A stretch of 64,000 nt of DNA, from the NCBI GenBank assembly GCA_019245115.1, contig JAFARZ010000157.1, positions 45,008 to 109,007 on the forward strand, read 5' to 3'. Under the pieces are notes generated by a model. That model was not told the origin of the DNA, did not search any database, and was given only the letters and a program-made list of their open reading frames with translations. Source of the stretch: Streptosporangiaceae bacterium (GTDB taxonomy: Bacteria; Actinomycetota; Actinomycetes; Streptosporangiales; Streptosporangiaceae). The position numbers and the translations under genes are program-made. Of this stretch, positions 28,680-37,546 are shown one piece after another (the first letter of the stretch is position 1; every line of letters starts with the position of its first letter).

Positions 28680-31600
28680 CGGTTACCGTCCTGGAGCTCA
28701 CGGAGCCGGACCGCCAGCGTCGCGACGGTCGGGCATTCCAGCAGCGCCTGCAGGCCATCATCCGATCCGTGCTGAAATCCCAGCTCCGCGCGCAGCCGCT
28801 CGAGGATGCGTATGGAGTGCAGCGAGTCGCCGCCGAGCTCGAAGAAGTTGTCGCCGACGCCGAAGTCGTCACGTCCCAGGACGTCGCGCCATATCTGGAG
28901 CAGCCGGCGCTCCAGCGCGTCGCGCGGCGCAACGTGCGCCGACGGCGCCGCGGCGTCCCACGGCGCCGGCAGGGCCGACCTGTCGACTTTGCCGTTCGCG
29001 CTCAGCGGCAGCCGGTCGATGAGCACATAGTGCTGGGGCACCATGTACGGCGGCAGGACCGCGAGCAGGGACTCACGCAGCCGCGCCGCGCTCGCGACGG
29101 GCGGCCGCGCCGGGCTGGCAGCGGGCGGCCGGGTACCGGGCGCCTGGCAGATGAGCACCTGCTGCGCCATCGCCTCGGTCACCGCGCCGCCGGGAACGGC
29201 GGCGAACCGCGCGAAGCCCTCCGCTGTCAGCCGCTCGCGCCATTGCGGAGCCGAGAGCAGCGGCATCTCATGCTGCCCCTGGTGATGCGAGAAGCCCTCG
29301 ATGAAGGCGACACTGATCATCTGGAGCCGGCTGTTGGCAGTTCCCTCGACCAGGACCATGACGCCGCCCGGGGCCAGCGCCGACCGGAGGTGCCTGAGGG
29401 TGCGGGACAGGTCCTGCGCGTCGTGCAGCACGTTGGCGGCGACGATGACCCCGGCCGAGCCCGGAGGCACGCCCTGCGGAGCGGGATCGCGATCGATGTC
29501 CAGGATGCCGTAGTCGACGAAGGAGTACCGGCGGAAAACGTCCCTGGCCCGGTTGACAAACGTTGTCGATATGTCGGTGAAGCGGTAGCGGACCCGGTCG
29601 CCGGGAAGGCACCGGAGAACCTGGGCCGTCGTGGCCCCGGTCCCGGCACCGATCTCCACGATGCTCACCGGCTCCCGTCCGGCTGAATGCTCCACGAACG
29701 CACGTACCGCGGCGGCCGCGATGCGGTTCTGCAGCTGGGAGACCGGGTTCTCGGCGTACAGCGCGGCGGTCACCTCCCAGTCCCCGCCGGGTATCAGCAG
29801 CTCGAGCGGGCTCACCTCGCCGCGCAGAAGCTCGATCTGGCGCAACGCACAGCCGGACAGGTAGTCCGTCAGCACGCGATGAGCGTCTCCCGCGGCTACC
29901 GCGGCCAGGCCCGTCATCACCTCGCGGTCCAGTAGGCCGGCGTCGAAACCCTCCTCGCAGCAGTATTCGCCGGGCCGCCCGGTCGGCTGCAGCATGCCGT
30001 CGGCGGCCAGCGTCGACATCCACTGGCCGACCAGCCAGGTGTACTGGGGCTTGAGACCGCACCGGCGGACTATGTCCGCCGCCGTGGCGGGCTGGCGCGC
30101 TGTGCTGAACATCCCCAGTCCGGCGAAGGTGCGTGCCATGATCGCCGGGCAGAGCGCCTCCATCGCCCGCCACCACCGCTGGAATACCGCGATTTCGGTC
30201 CCGAGGTCACTCAGGCCGCCGCGCAGCGCCGTCTCGCCATCCCCGGTCACCCGCTGCCACGCGGCGGTCGCGTCATCGTCCGCGGATCCAGGCGGTTCGG
30301 CCGGAGACGGTTCCGCGAGAGACGCTTCCGCGGAAGATACGACGTGCGCGATGAGCTGGCGGCGCCCGGTGCCCGGATTGACCTCCGCGCTGACGAGCGC
30401 CTCGGCGACACCGGGCTGCCTGCGCAGCGCCGCGGCGATTTCCCCGAGCTCGATGCGGTACCCGTTGATCTTGACCTGCGAATCCTGGCGACCGAGGAAC
30501 TCTATGTCGCCCCCCGGCAGGTAGCGCCCCACGTCGCCGGTGCGGTAGAGCCGCTCACCGGTCTTCGGATGGATGATGAACCTCTCAGCGGTCATCCGGG
30601 GATTGGCCCAGTACCCCATGGCCAGACCGACGCCGCCGATGTACAGTTCGCCGGCCGTCCAGACCGGGCACGGCTCGAGCCGTTCGTCGTAGACGTGGAC
30701 CGTCTGGTTCGCCAGCGGCTTGCCGTAGGGGATCCGGTCCCCGTCCCGTTCCCGGCCACCGGCCTCGATCGGGTACGACACCGACCAGATCGACGCCTCG
30801 GTCGCGCCGCCCAGGCTGACGATCTCGGCGTCCGGGTGATGCTCCTGGATACCGGCTGGCAAGGACACTGGAATCCAGTCGCCGCTCAGCAGGACCAGCC
30901 GGAGCTTCGAGGGCCGCGCCGACGCGGCCCGGCCGGACTCGTCGGCCCCGGGACCGCGGTCCGCTGTCCACGCCTGCATCAGCGCGGGCACGGAGTTCCA
31001 GATGGTGACCTCGTGCCGCCGGGCCAGCGCCGTCCAGTGACCGGGGTCGTGCAGGCCGGCCGTGGAAGGGATCACGACGGTGCCGCCGGCGGCAAGCGTG
31101 CCGAAGATGTCGTAGACGGAAAGGTCGAAGGTCAGGGCCGACAGCGCCAGGACCCGGTCCCCGGGCCCGACCCGGAACCGGCTGTTGATGTCCTGGATTG
31201 TGTTGGCGGCGCCGCGATGGCTGATCATCACGCCCTTCGGCCGCCCCGTCGATCCGGAGGTGAAGATGACGTAGGCCAGGTCATCTGGCTCCGGGAGGTC
31301 GTCTGGAAGATCCGCGCAGGCGGCGAGCAGCCCGGGGTCATCGAAGGTGAGTACCCTCACCCCCGGCTGCCAGCTGAGCTCGTCGCGGTACCGCGACGAT
31401 GACACGACAAGCCGGACGCCGCCCTCGGCAAGTACCTGATCGCGGCGTGCGTCCGGCCAGGAAGGTTCGACGGGCAGATAGGCGGCCCTTGCCTCGGTGA
31501 CTCCGAGCACCGCCGCCACCTGCTCCCACCCCTTGTCCAGGACAACGCCGACGAGGTCGCCACGCTGGGCGCCGAGCATGGCCAGCCGCCGGGCGAGGCG

Positions 31601-33304
31601 GTGCGCATGCCGCACCACCTCCTGATAACTGAGCCGTTCGCCGCCCGCGATCACAGCCACCGCGCCCGGGGTCCGCCGCGCCGTGGCCTCTGCCAGCTCG
31701 CACAGCGTCAGCGGAGGGAAGCCACGCGCGGTGTCGTTGGCCCGGGCGCGCTCTGTGACCTGCCAGGGCGGCAGCGCCGCCAGCGGCTCTTCCGCGTCCC
31801 ACGAGCGCTCGTCACCGCCGAGCCGACCGAGGACATCGCGATACACCGAGAACATGTCGTCCAGCAGGCCGCCGGGGAACAGTGCCTCCACAGCGTCCCA
31901 GCTCAGCAGCAACTCCCCCCGATCCTCTGTCACCTGGTGATCCAGCCAGACCTGTGGTGTCTGGCTGGTGCCGTAGACCAGCTCGCCGAAGAACGCGCGG
32001 CCGGCGTCGGAGTTCTCCTGCGAGTTGAGCGACATGGCGCTGGTGAACACGACGGGCATCGCGGCGTCCGGGCCGCTGCCGAGGCGCCGTGCGCGCTCCC
32101 GGAGGAGCCGGACGCCGCTGAAGGACGCGTGCTCCAGGTCCCGCATCAGCTGCCGCTGCAGCCGTGCCGCGCGGGTCCCGAACGACTCCCCGGCCTGGGC
32201 CTCCGCCTGGAGCATGGTCAGCGACGTGAAGTCGCCGATGATGTCGTTGATGTGCGAATGCACCGGGGGCCGATCGAACAGGGTGAGGTTGAGGGTGAAG
32301 CTGGGCTGCCTCGACCACAATCGCAGGGCGTCCGCGAAGGCGGTGACGAGCACGGCCGTCGGCGTCAGGCCGCGTGATCGCGCGTTCTGCTTGATGGCCT
32401 GCCAGTCGCGCCGGGCGAGTCTGGCCTGCCTGCCCGTGAACTCGACGCTTCCCAGCTGCGCCGGCTGCCGGGCCAGGGGCAGCGCCGGCGCCGGCGGGAG
32501 TGTGTCGAGCCGTTCCAGCCAATACTCCTCGGCCTGCCGGTACCGGCTCCCGGCGTGCATGGACTCGCTGGCGAGCACGTAGTCCCGGTAGGACAGCTCA
32601 AGCGGTTCCGGTGACCAGCCGGGATCCGCGTAGTACCGTTGCCAGTCCCGCAGCAGCAGCGACAGGCTGAACGCGTCGATGGTCAGCACGTTCAGGCTGA
32701 CGTGCAGGCGCATCCGGGTCCCGCCGAGCATCGAGGCGCGGATCTCGAACAGCGGCCACCGCTCCGGCGGCGGCGCCTGGCCGGCCATGCCGTTCCTGGT
32801 CCTCGCGAGCATGTCCGCCCGCTTCCCCGCGGACAGGCCACCCAGGTCTTCGACGGCGATCTCGTAGCGGGGAACATCGGGCAGGATTCGCTGCCGCCCG
32901 TCCGGCTGGACCACGGCGCGCAGCATGTCATGCCGCCCGATCACCTGGTTCAGGCTCTCGCTCAGGCGCCGCGGATCGAGACCCTCACGTTCGAGTTCGA
33001 AATAGAAGTGGGTGGACAGGCCGCCCAGCTCCACGGCGGTGCTGCGGCCGACCCAGTAGGCGTGCTGGATGTCCGTCAGCGGAAAGGGTTCGTGTCGCTG
33101 ATCTGGCCGCGGGACAATCTCGTGCAGCTCGCTCGCGGCGTCGGATGCCCGCAGGAGCCTGATCAGCCGGTCACGCTGGAGCCGCAGCTGCTCGCGCAGC
33201 TCCGGGGTCAGCGATCCCGCGGGCGCCAGCACGTCGAGACGGCCGCCGGTGAGCCGGAGCTTGATGCCGCGCCGGTTCAGTTCACCGATCAGGTCTTCGG
33301 TCAT
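28676..33304 (-). CDS. NRPS B: TubC-dock-Cy-A(Cys)[MT]-PCP
   Basis: A 1542-residue module. A TubC-type docking domain (about 1-52; LNRRGIKLRLTGGRLDVLAP) precedes Cy (about 70-520). Cy is the most canonical of the three: FPLTDIQHAYWVGR, GDFTSL, PVVFTS, SQTPQVWLD. DxxxxDxxS reads NVLTIDAFS, so the first Asp is Asn. The A domain (about 545 onward) reads D-L-Y-N-L-S-L-I-W, the cysteine code. A methyltransferase is inserted after motif A8 (about 1050-1390; VEIGAGTGAT at about 1215), before NGKVDRSAL. PCP: LGGDSLHSI (about 1491). There is no TE. As in yersiniabactin synthetase, an A-embedded MT suggests C- or N-methylation of the cysteine-derived unit. The ATGA overlap with NRPS A couples translation. 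Confidence 0.93.
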   Translation of the reverse strand: MTEDLIGELNRRGIKLRLTGGRLDVLAPAGSLTPELREQLRLQRDRLIRLLRASDAASELHEIVPRPDQRHEPFPLTDIQHAYWVGRSTAVELGGLSTHFYFELEREGLDPRRLSESLNQVIGRHDMLRAVVQPDGRQRILPDVPRYEIAVEDLGGLSAGKRADMLARTRNGMAGQAPPPERWPLFEIRASMLGGTRMRLHVSLNVLTIDAFSLSLLLRDWQRYYADPGWSPEPLELSYRDYVLASESMHAGSRYRQAEEYWLERLDTLPPAPALPLARQPAQLGSVEFTGRQARLARRDWQAIKQNARSRGLTPTAVLVTAFADALRLWSRQPSFTLNLTLFDRPPVHSHINDIIGDFTSLTMLQAEAQAGESFGTRAARLQRQLMRDLEHASFSGVRLLRERARRLGSGPDAAMPVVFTSAMSLNSQENSDAGRAFFGELVYGTSQTPQVWLDHQVTEDRGELLLSWDAVEALFPGGLLDDMFSVYRDVLGRLGGDERSWDAEEPLAALPPWQVTERARANDTARGFPPLTLCELAEATARRTPGAVAVIAGGERLSYQEVVRHAHRLARRLAMLGAQRGDLVGVVLDKGWEQVAAVLGVTEARAAYLPVEPSWPDARRDQVLAEGGVRLVVSSSRYRDELSWQPGVRVLTFDDPGLLAACADLPDDLPEPDDLAYVIFTSGSTGRPKGVMISHRGAANTIQDINSRFRVGPGDRVLALSALTFDLSVYDIFGTLAAGGTVVIPSTAGLHDPGHWTALARRHEVTIWNSVPALMQAWTADRGPGADESGRAASARPSKLRLVLLSGDWIPVSLPAGIQEHHPDAEIVSLGGATEASIWSVSYPIEAGGRERDGDRIPYGKPLANQTVHVYDERLEPCPVWTAGELYIGGVGLAMGYWANPRMTAERFIIHPKTGERLYRTGDVGRYLPGGDIEFLGRQDSQVKINGYRIELGEIAAALRRQPGVAEALVSAEVNPGTGRRQLIAHVVSSAEASLAEPSPAEPPGSADDDATAAWQRVTGDGETALRGGLSDLGTEIAVFQRWWRAMEALCPAIMARTFAGLGMFSTARQPATAADIVRRCGLKPQYTWLVGQWMSTLAADGMLQPTGRPGEYCCEEGFDAGLLDREVMTGLAAVAAGDAHRVLTDYLSGCALRQIELLRGEVSPLELLIPGGDWEVTAALYAENPVSQLQNRIAAAAVRAFVEHSAGREPVSIVEIGAGTGATTAQVLRCLPGDRVRYRFTDISTTFVNRARDVFRRYSFVDYGILDIDRDPAPQGVPPGSAGVIVAANVLHDAQDLSRTLRHLRSALAPGGVMVLVEGTANSRLQMISVAFIEGFSHHQGQHEMPLLSAPQWRERLTAEGFARFAAVPGGAVTEAMAQQVLICQAPGTRPPAASPARPPVASAARLRESLLAVLPPYMVPQHYVLIDRLPLSANGKVDRSALPAPWDAAAPSAHVAPRDALERRLLQIWRDVLGRDDFGVGDNFFELGGDSLHSIRILERLRAELGFQHGSDDGLQALLECPTVATLAVRLRELQDGNR

Positions 33305-36300
33305 CTCGGCATCCTGTGGCGGCGCGCGGCACTCGCGACCGCCTCTGACACGGCGGTTACCTGGGGGTGGCTGAGCAGTGAGTAATGGGTGCCGTTGACG
33401 GCGATGGTCGCCACCGGCCCCGTGGTCAGCGCCGCCCAGCCCCAGTCGGGATCGGCGACGAACGGATGATCGCAGAACTCCTCGATGCTGCCCTGCTGAG
33501 CCCTGATGACGGTCAGGCCGGCGCTGATCCCGGGCGGGCGGTAAGTGTTGCACGCCCTGATCACGCCGCGGAAGACAGCCAGCGTGGGCGCCATCGCCGC
33601 GGGGTCGAGCGCGATCTCACTGCCGCCAAGCTCCCGGGCCAGCTCCAGGGCGGCGGCGAGGCGCTCCTGGCCGGGCAGCGCGAGCAGTCCTCGCGCCGTG
33701 CCGGCGTCCACCCGGGCAGGGTCGAAGCCGATGTCGAGATCCTGGAAGAACCACAGCAGGACCTTGCCGTCATCCACCGGATCCTGGGTGACCGGCGCGG
33801 GAGCGTCGATCACCGCCACGTTGCCGACGGTCTCCCCCAGGTCTTCGAGCTGGTGGGCCATTTCGAAGGCGATCACGCCACCGGAGGACCAGCCGCCCAG
33901 CAGGTACGGGCCGTGCGGTCGCAGCTCCCTGAGGGCCCGGACGTACTCGGCCGCCAGCTCTGGCACACTCTCCAGCGCGGGCCGGCCGACCGCGGGACCC
34001 GGCGCCTGGAAGGCGTAGCAGGCACCGCCGAGGAGCTCCGCGAGCTGCCGGTAGCACAGCACGTTGCCGCCGGCTGGATGGACGAAGAACCAGGGTTCGC
34101 CCGCGCCGCCCTCCGTCAGCTTCACCAGCGGCGACCAGGTGGCCGCGTCGGCCTCGAGGCGCGCCGCCAGGGCACGGACCGTCCGGCACTCAAGCATGGT
34201 GCCCAGGGAGACCCGGCGGCCGAGCCGCTTCGACAGTAGCGTGGCCACCCGCAGGGCGGCGAACGACTGCCCGCCCAGCGCGAAGAAATCGTCGTCGGCG
34301 CTGACCGGGGCGACCGACAGCGTTTGCTCCCAGATGCCGGCCAGCGCGGATTCCATGCCCGTCCGCGGCGGCACGAACGCGCGCTCGGCGGCCGAGCCCG
34401 CGGGGCGCAGCTCCTCCAGCGCACGGCGGTCGAGCTTGCCGTTCGCGGTGAGCGGCAGCCGGTCAAGGACGGTTACCGAACTGGGGACGAGATAGCCCGG
34501 CAGCCGCCCGCTCAAGAAGGCGCGCAGCGCACCCGGTTCCGGTTTCGCCGCCGGGCCGGCCGGTGTCACGAAGGCCGCCAACTGCCGGCCGGCTCCGGAC
34601 GCCCGGGCCACCACCGAGACCTGTCCGAGGGCCGGGTGCTCCGACAGGACATGCTCAATCTCCCCCGGCTCGACCCGGAAGCCCTGGATCTTGACCTGGA
34701 AATCGGATCTGCCCAGGAACTCGATTTCCCCGTCGGGCAAGCGGCGTCCCAGGTCACCGGTGCGGTAGAGCCGTTCCCCGGTACGAGGATGGCTGACGAA
34801 CGCCGCCGCGGTCCTGGCCCGGTCATTGAGGTACCCGAGCGCTACCCCGGCGCCGCCGATGTACAGGTGGCCTGGCACCCAGGCCGGGGCCTCCCTCCCG
34901 TGGTCGTCGAGGATGTGCCAGGTCTGGTTGGCCAGCGGCTTGCCGTACGGGATGCTGACCCAGGCCGGATCCTGGCGGTCGACGGGGAAGCAGATCGACC
35001 AGATCGATGCCTCGGTGGCGCCGCCGAGGCTGATCACCCGCGCGTTCGGCGCGACCTCGCGGACGCGCCCTGGCAGCCGGACGGGGATCCAGTCACCGCT
35101 CAGCAGGACCGTCCGCAGCGAAGGCAGCCGGACACCGGCCGCCGCCGCCTCGGCCACGAGAAGCTCCATGAGGGCGGGCACCGAGTTCCACACCGTTATC
35201 CCGTGGTCGAGCACCAGCCGGACCCAGTCGGCCGGCCCGGTCTGCGGCGAGGCGGGCAGCACCAGCGTGGCGCCGGCCTCGACCGCGCCGAAGATGTCGT
35301 ACACGGAGAGGTCGAAGCAGAGCGAGGAGATGCCGAACAGGACGTCCCGGTTCGTGATGCCGAACCTCCGGTTGATGTCCGTGATGGTGTTGACCGGGCC
35401 GCGATGGCTGAGCATCGCGCCCTTCGGTCGCCCGGTGGACCCCGACGTGTAGATGACGTAGGCGAGGTCGTCGGGCCGGCGCGGAGGGCCGCCGACCGCG
35501 GCCGCACCGGCGTCCACCGCCCCGGCGTCCACCGCGTCAACGGCCAGGACCGGCGCGCTGCTGAGGCCCTCAAGGCCCTCCCCCAGGCGGCTGCTGGTGA
35601 CGATCGCGGTGGCCCGGGTGTCCCCGAGGACGTACCGAATCCGCTCGGCCGGCCACTCCGGGTCGATGGGCACGTAGGCGGCCCCCGCAGCGAGTATCCC
35701 GAACACTGCGACCACCTGCTCCCACCCCTTGGGCAGGATCACAGCCACCAGGTCTCCGGTGGCGACGCCGCCACGCCGGAGACGGCCGGCAAGCCGTGCG
35801 CTCCGGTCCCGGAGACCTGCGTAGGAGAGGGTCCCGCCGGTGGCGATCACGCAGGGTTTCCCGGCGAGCCCGGCGGCGCGCGGAGCGAGACTGTCGTGGA
35901 GCAATCCGGGCGGCATGGGCGCGGCGGAGCTGTTCAGCCGCGCGACCTGGTCCCGCTCCCGGGCGGGCTGCAGGTCGAAGGCCTCCAGTTCCCAGGCGCT
36001 CGCGTCCTCGGCCAGCTGGGTGAGGACCGACAGGTACCCTGCCCGCATCGCCGCCGTGAGGCCAGGGGGGAACATCCTCTCGATGACATCCCACACGACC
36101 CACAGGCTGCCGTCACGTTGCTCCCAGAACTCGCAGTCGAGCACGACCTGGGGGGTCTCGAGCAGGCTGTACGCCGGCCTGTCGGTCTCGCCCGCGAACA
36201 GCGCGCTGCCCACCGCGAAGGGACACGCCGCCCGGCCAGGCGTGCCCCGGACCTGGTTCAGCGTCTGCAGGACCTTGACACCGCTCCAGTGGACATGCTG

Positions 36301-37521
36301 GACATCGGCGATCAGCCGGGCCTGGAGCCGGTGCGCGCGCCGGACGAAAGGCTCCCTGTGCCGCCAGTCGAACTCCAGGGGGTACAGGGAGGCGAAGTTG
36401 CCGAGGATCTCACCGATATGGGGGTGCAGCGGAAGCCGGTGGGTGATCATGTTATTGATCAGGAAGTGCCGCGAGCCGCTCCAGTAGGAGATCACCTCCC
36501 CGTACACGCCGCAGAGCAGGCTGGTCGGGGTCAGCCCCGCCGATGCGGCTCGCTTCCTCGCCGACGCCCAGAGCCCGGCCGGCACGAGCAGCTCCCGCCG
36601 TTCCAGCATGGAACGGGCCCTGGTGCCGGCGTCGCTCACCAGAGGGAACCCGGGTGGCCCGGGCCAGTCGGCCATCCGGTCACACCAGTATTTCTTCGAC
36701 GCCTGGCCGAGGGGTGATTCCTCCAGCGCCGCCAGGGCCAGGACGCAGTCCCGGTAGCTCAGTCCGGGATCCGCCGAGGCGGGGCCGCACCCCTGGTACA
36801 GCCGCATGACGGTCTCGAGCAGCCTGGACATTCCCAGCGCATCGCTGAAGAAGTTGTTGTTGTTGATGTGCAGCCGGGCACGCCGCGGATCGTAGAGGCT
36901 GATCCGCACGTCCATCCAGGGCCACCGGTCCAGCGGCAGCTCCGCGCGCTCCATCGATGCCCGCACCCGTTCCAGGCCGGCCTGCCGGCCGGTCTCGGCC
37001 AGGCCGCGAAGATCGGATACCGGCACCGGCAGCGGCGCGGGTTCCCGCACCGTCTGCAGCCGCATGTCGTCGCGGACCACGACGATGCTGGCGCGCTGGC
37101 GCTGGATGGCCTGATTCAGCGCGCGCTCGAAGCGCGCTGGGTCGATCTCGCCCAGGTCGAATTCCATGTACTGGTGCGGCCGCACGTGGTACTCGAAGCC
37201 TTCCCGGCTGCCGATGAGAAACGACATCTGCAGGTCGGACGCCGGAAACGGCTCGAACAGGGCATCCGGATCCGGCACTATGACGGGGAGTCCGGCGGGG
37301 CTGGCCTGCGCTCTGGTCAGCCAGGCGATCAGGCCTTGCTTGTGCTGCGCGATGCGGGCACGGAGGTCACCGGACAGCCGCCCGCTCGGCGCGGTGACCT
37401 CGATCTGGTCGTTACCGGTCAGCCTGATCTTGATGCCGACCCGCGCGAGTTCGGCCATGAGTGACGACATCGAAGGAGCGGACGCGGGCGCGCTCCCTTC
37501 GCTGAGAACCGTTTTCTTCAC
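33301..37521 (-). CDS. NRPS A: TubC-dock-Cy(degenerate)-A(Cys)-PCP-TE
   Basis: A 1406-residue module. The TubC-like docking domain (about 18-72; LARVGIKIRLTGNDQIEVTA) would receive an upstream carrier-bound acyl chain. The Cy domain (about 90-530) is divergent: FPASDLQMSFLIG, NNNFFSDALG for DxxxxDxxS, GNFASL, and FAVGSAL where FTS is expected, so the catalytic Thr is Gly; TPQVVLD remains. The A domain (about 560-1030) reads D-L-Y-N-L-S-L-I-W, cysteine. PCP: LGGQSFAAL (about 1084). TE: GGWSSGG (about 1212) and a late GTHYS. It is first of the three synthetases in the operon. A GTG at 37521 is used; an ATG at 37470 would still keep the docking fold. Neither has a good ribosome site. Confidence 0.92.
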   Translation of the reverse strand: MKKTVLSEGSAPASAPSMSSLMAELARVGIKIRLTGNDQIEVTAPSGRLSGDLRARIAQHKQGLIAWLTRAQASPAGLPVIVPDPDALFEPFPASDLQMSFLIGSREGFEYHVRPHQYMEFDLGEIDPARFERALNQAIQRQRASIVVVRDDMRLQTVREPAPLPVPVSDLRGLAETGRQAGLERVRASMERAELPLDRWPWMDVRISLYDPRRARLHINNNNFFSDALGMSRLLETVMRLYQGCGPASADPGLSYRDCVLALAALEESPLGQASKKYWCDRMADWPGPPGFPLVSDAGTRARSMLERRELLVPAGLWASARKRAASAGLTPTSLLCGVYGEVISYWSGSRHFLINNMITHRLPLHPHIGEILGNFASLYPLEFDWRHREPFVRRAHRLQARLIADVQHVHWSGVKVLQTLNQVRGTPGRAACPFAVGSALFAGETDRPAYSLLETPQVVLDCEFWEQRDGSLWVVWDVIERMFPPGLTAAMRAGYLSVLTQLAEDASAWELEAFDLQPARERDQVARLNSSAAPMPPGLLHDSLAPRAAGLAGKPCVIATGGTLSYAGLRDRSARLAGRLRRGGVATGDLVAVILPKGWEQVVAVFGILAAGAAYVPIDPEWPAERIRYVLGDTRATAIVTSSRLGEGLEGLSSAPVLAVDAVDAGAVDAGAAAVGGPPRRPDDLAYVIYTSGSTGRPKGAMLSHRGPVNTITDINRRFGITNRDVLFGISSLCFDLSVYDIFGAVEAGATLVLPASPQTGPADWVRLVLDHGITVWNSVPALMELLVAEAAAAGVRLPSLRTVLLSGDWIPVRLPGRVREVAPNARVISLGGATEASIWSICFPVDRQDPAWVSIPYGKPLANQTWHILDDHGREAPAWVPGHLYIGGAGVALGYLNDRARTAAAFVSHPRTGERLYRTGDLGRRLPDGEIEFLGRSDFQVKIQGFRVEPGEIEHVLSEHPALGQVSVVARASGAGRQLAAFVTPAGPAAKPEPGALRAFLSGRLPGYLVPSSVTVLDRLPLTANGKLDRRALEELRPAGSAAERAFVPPRTGMESALAGIWEQTLSVAPVSADDDFFALGGQSFAALRVATLLSKRLGRRVSLGTMLECRTVRALAARLEADAATWSPLVKLTEGGAGEPWFFVHPAGGNVLCYRQLAELLGGACYAFQAPGPAVGRPALESVPELAAEYVRALRELRPHGPYLLGGWSSGGVIAFEMAHQLEDLGETVGNVAVIDAPAPVTQDPVDDGKVLLWFFQDLDIGFDPARVDAGTARGLLALPGQERLAAALELARELGGSEIALDPAAMAPTLAVFRGVIRACNTYRPPGISAGLTVIRAQQGSIEEFCDHPFVADPDWGWAALTTGPVATIAVNGTHYSLLSHPQVTAVSEAVASAARRHRMPR

Positions 37522-37546
37522 AGGTCGGGCCGATCAGTAAATACGC

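Noticed and set aside
34324..36717. 797-codon plus-strand open frame across NRPS A
   Set aside because: Shadow of the NRPS coding strand; low-complexity Gly/Arg/Pro composition.
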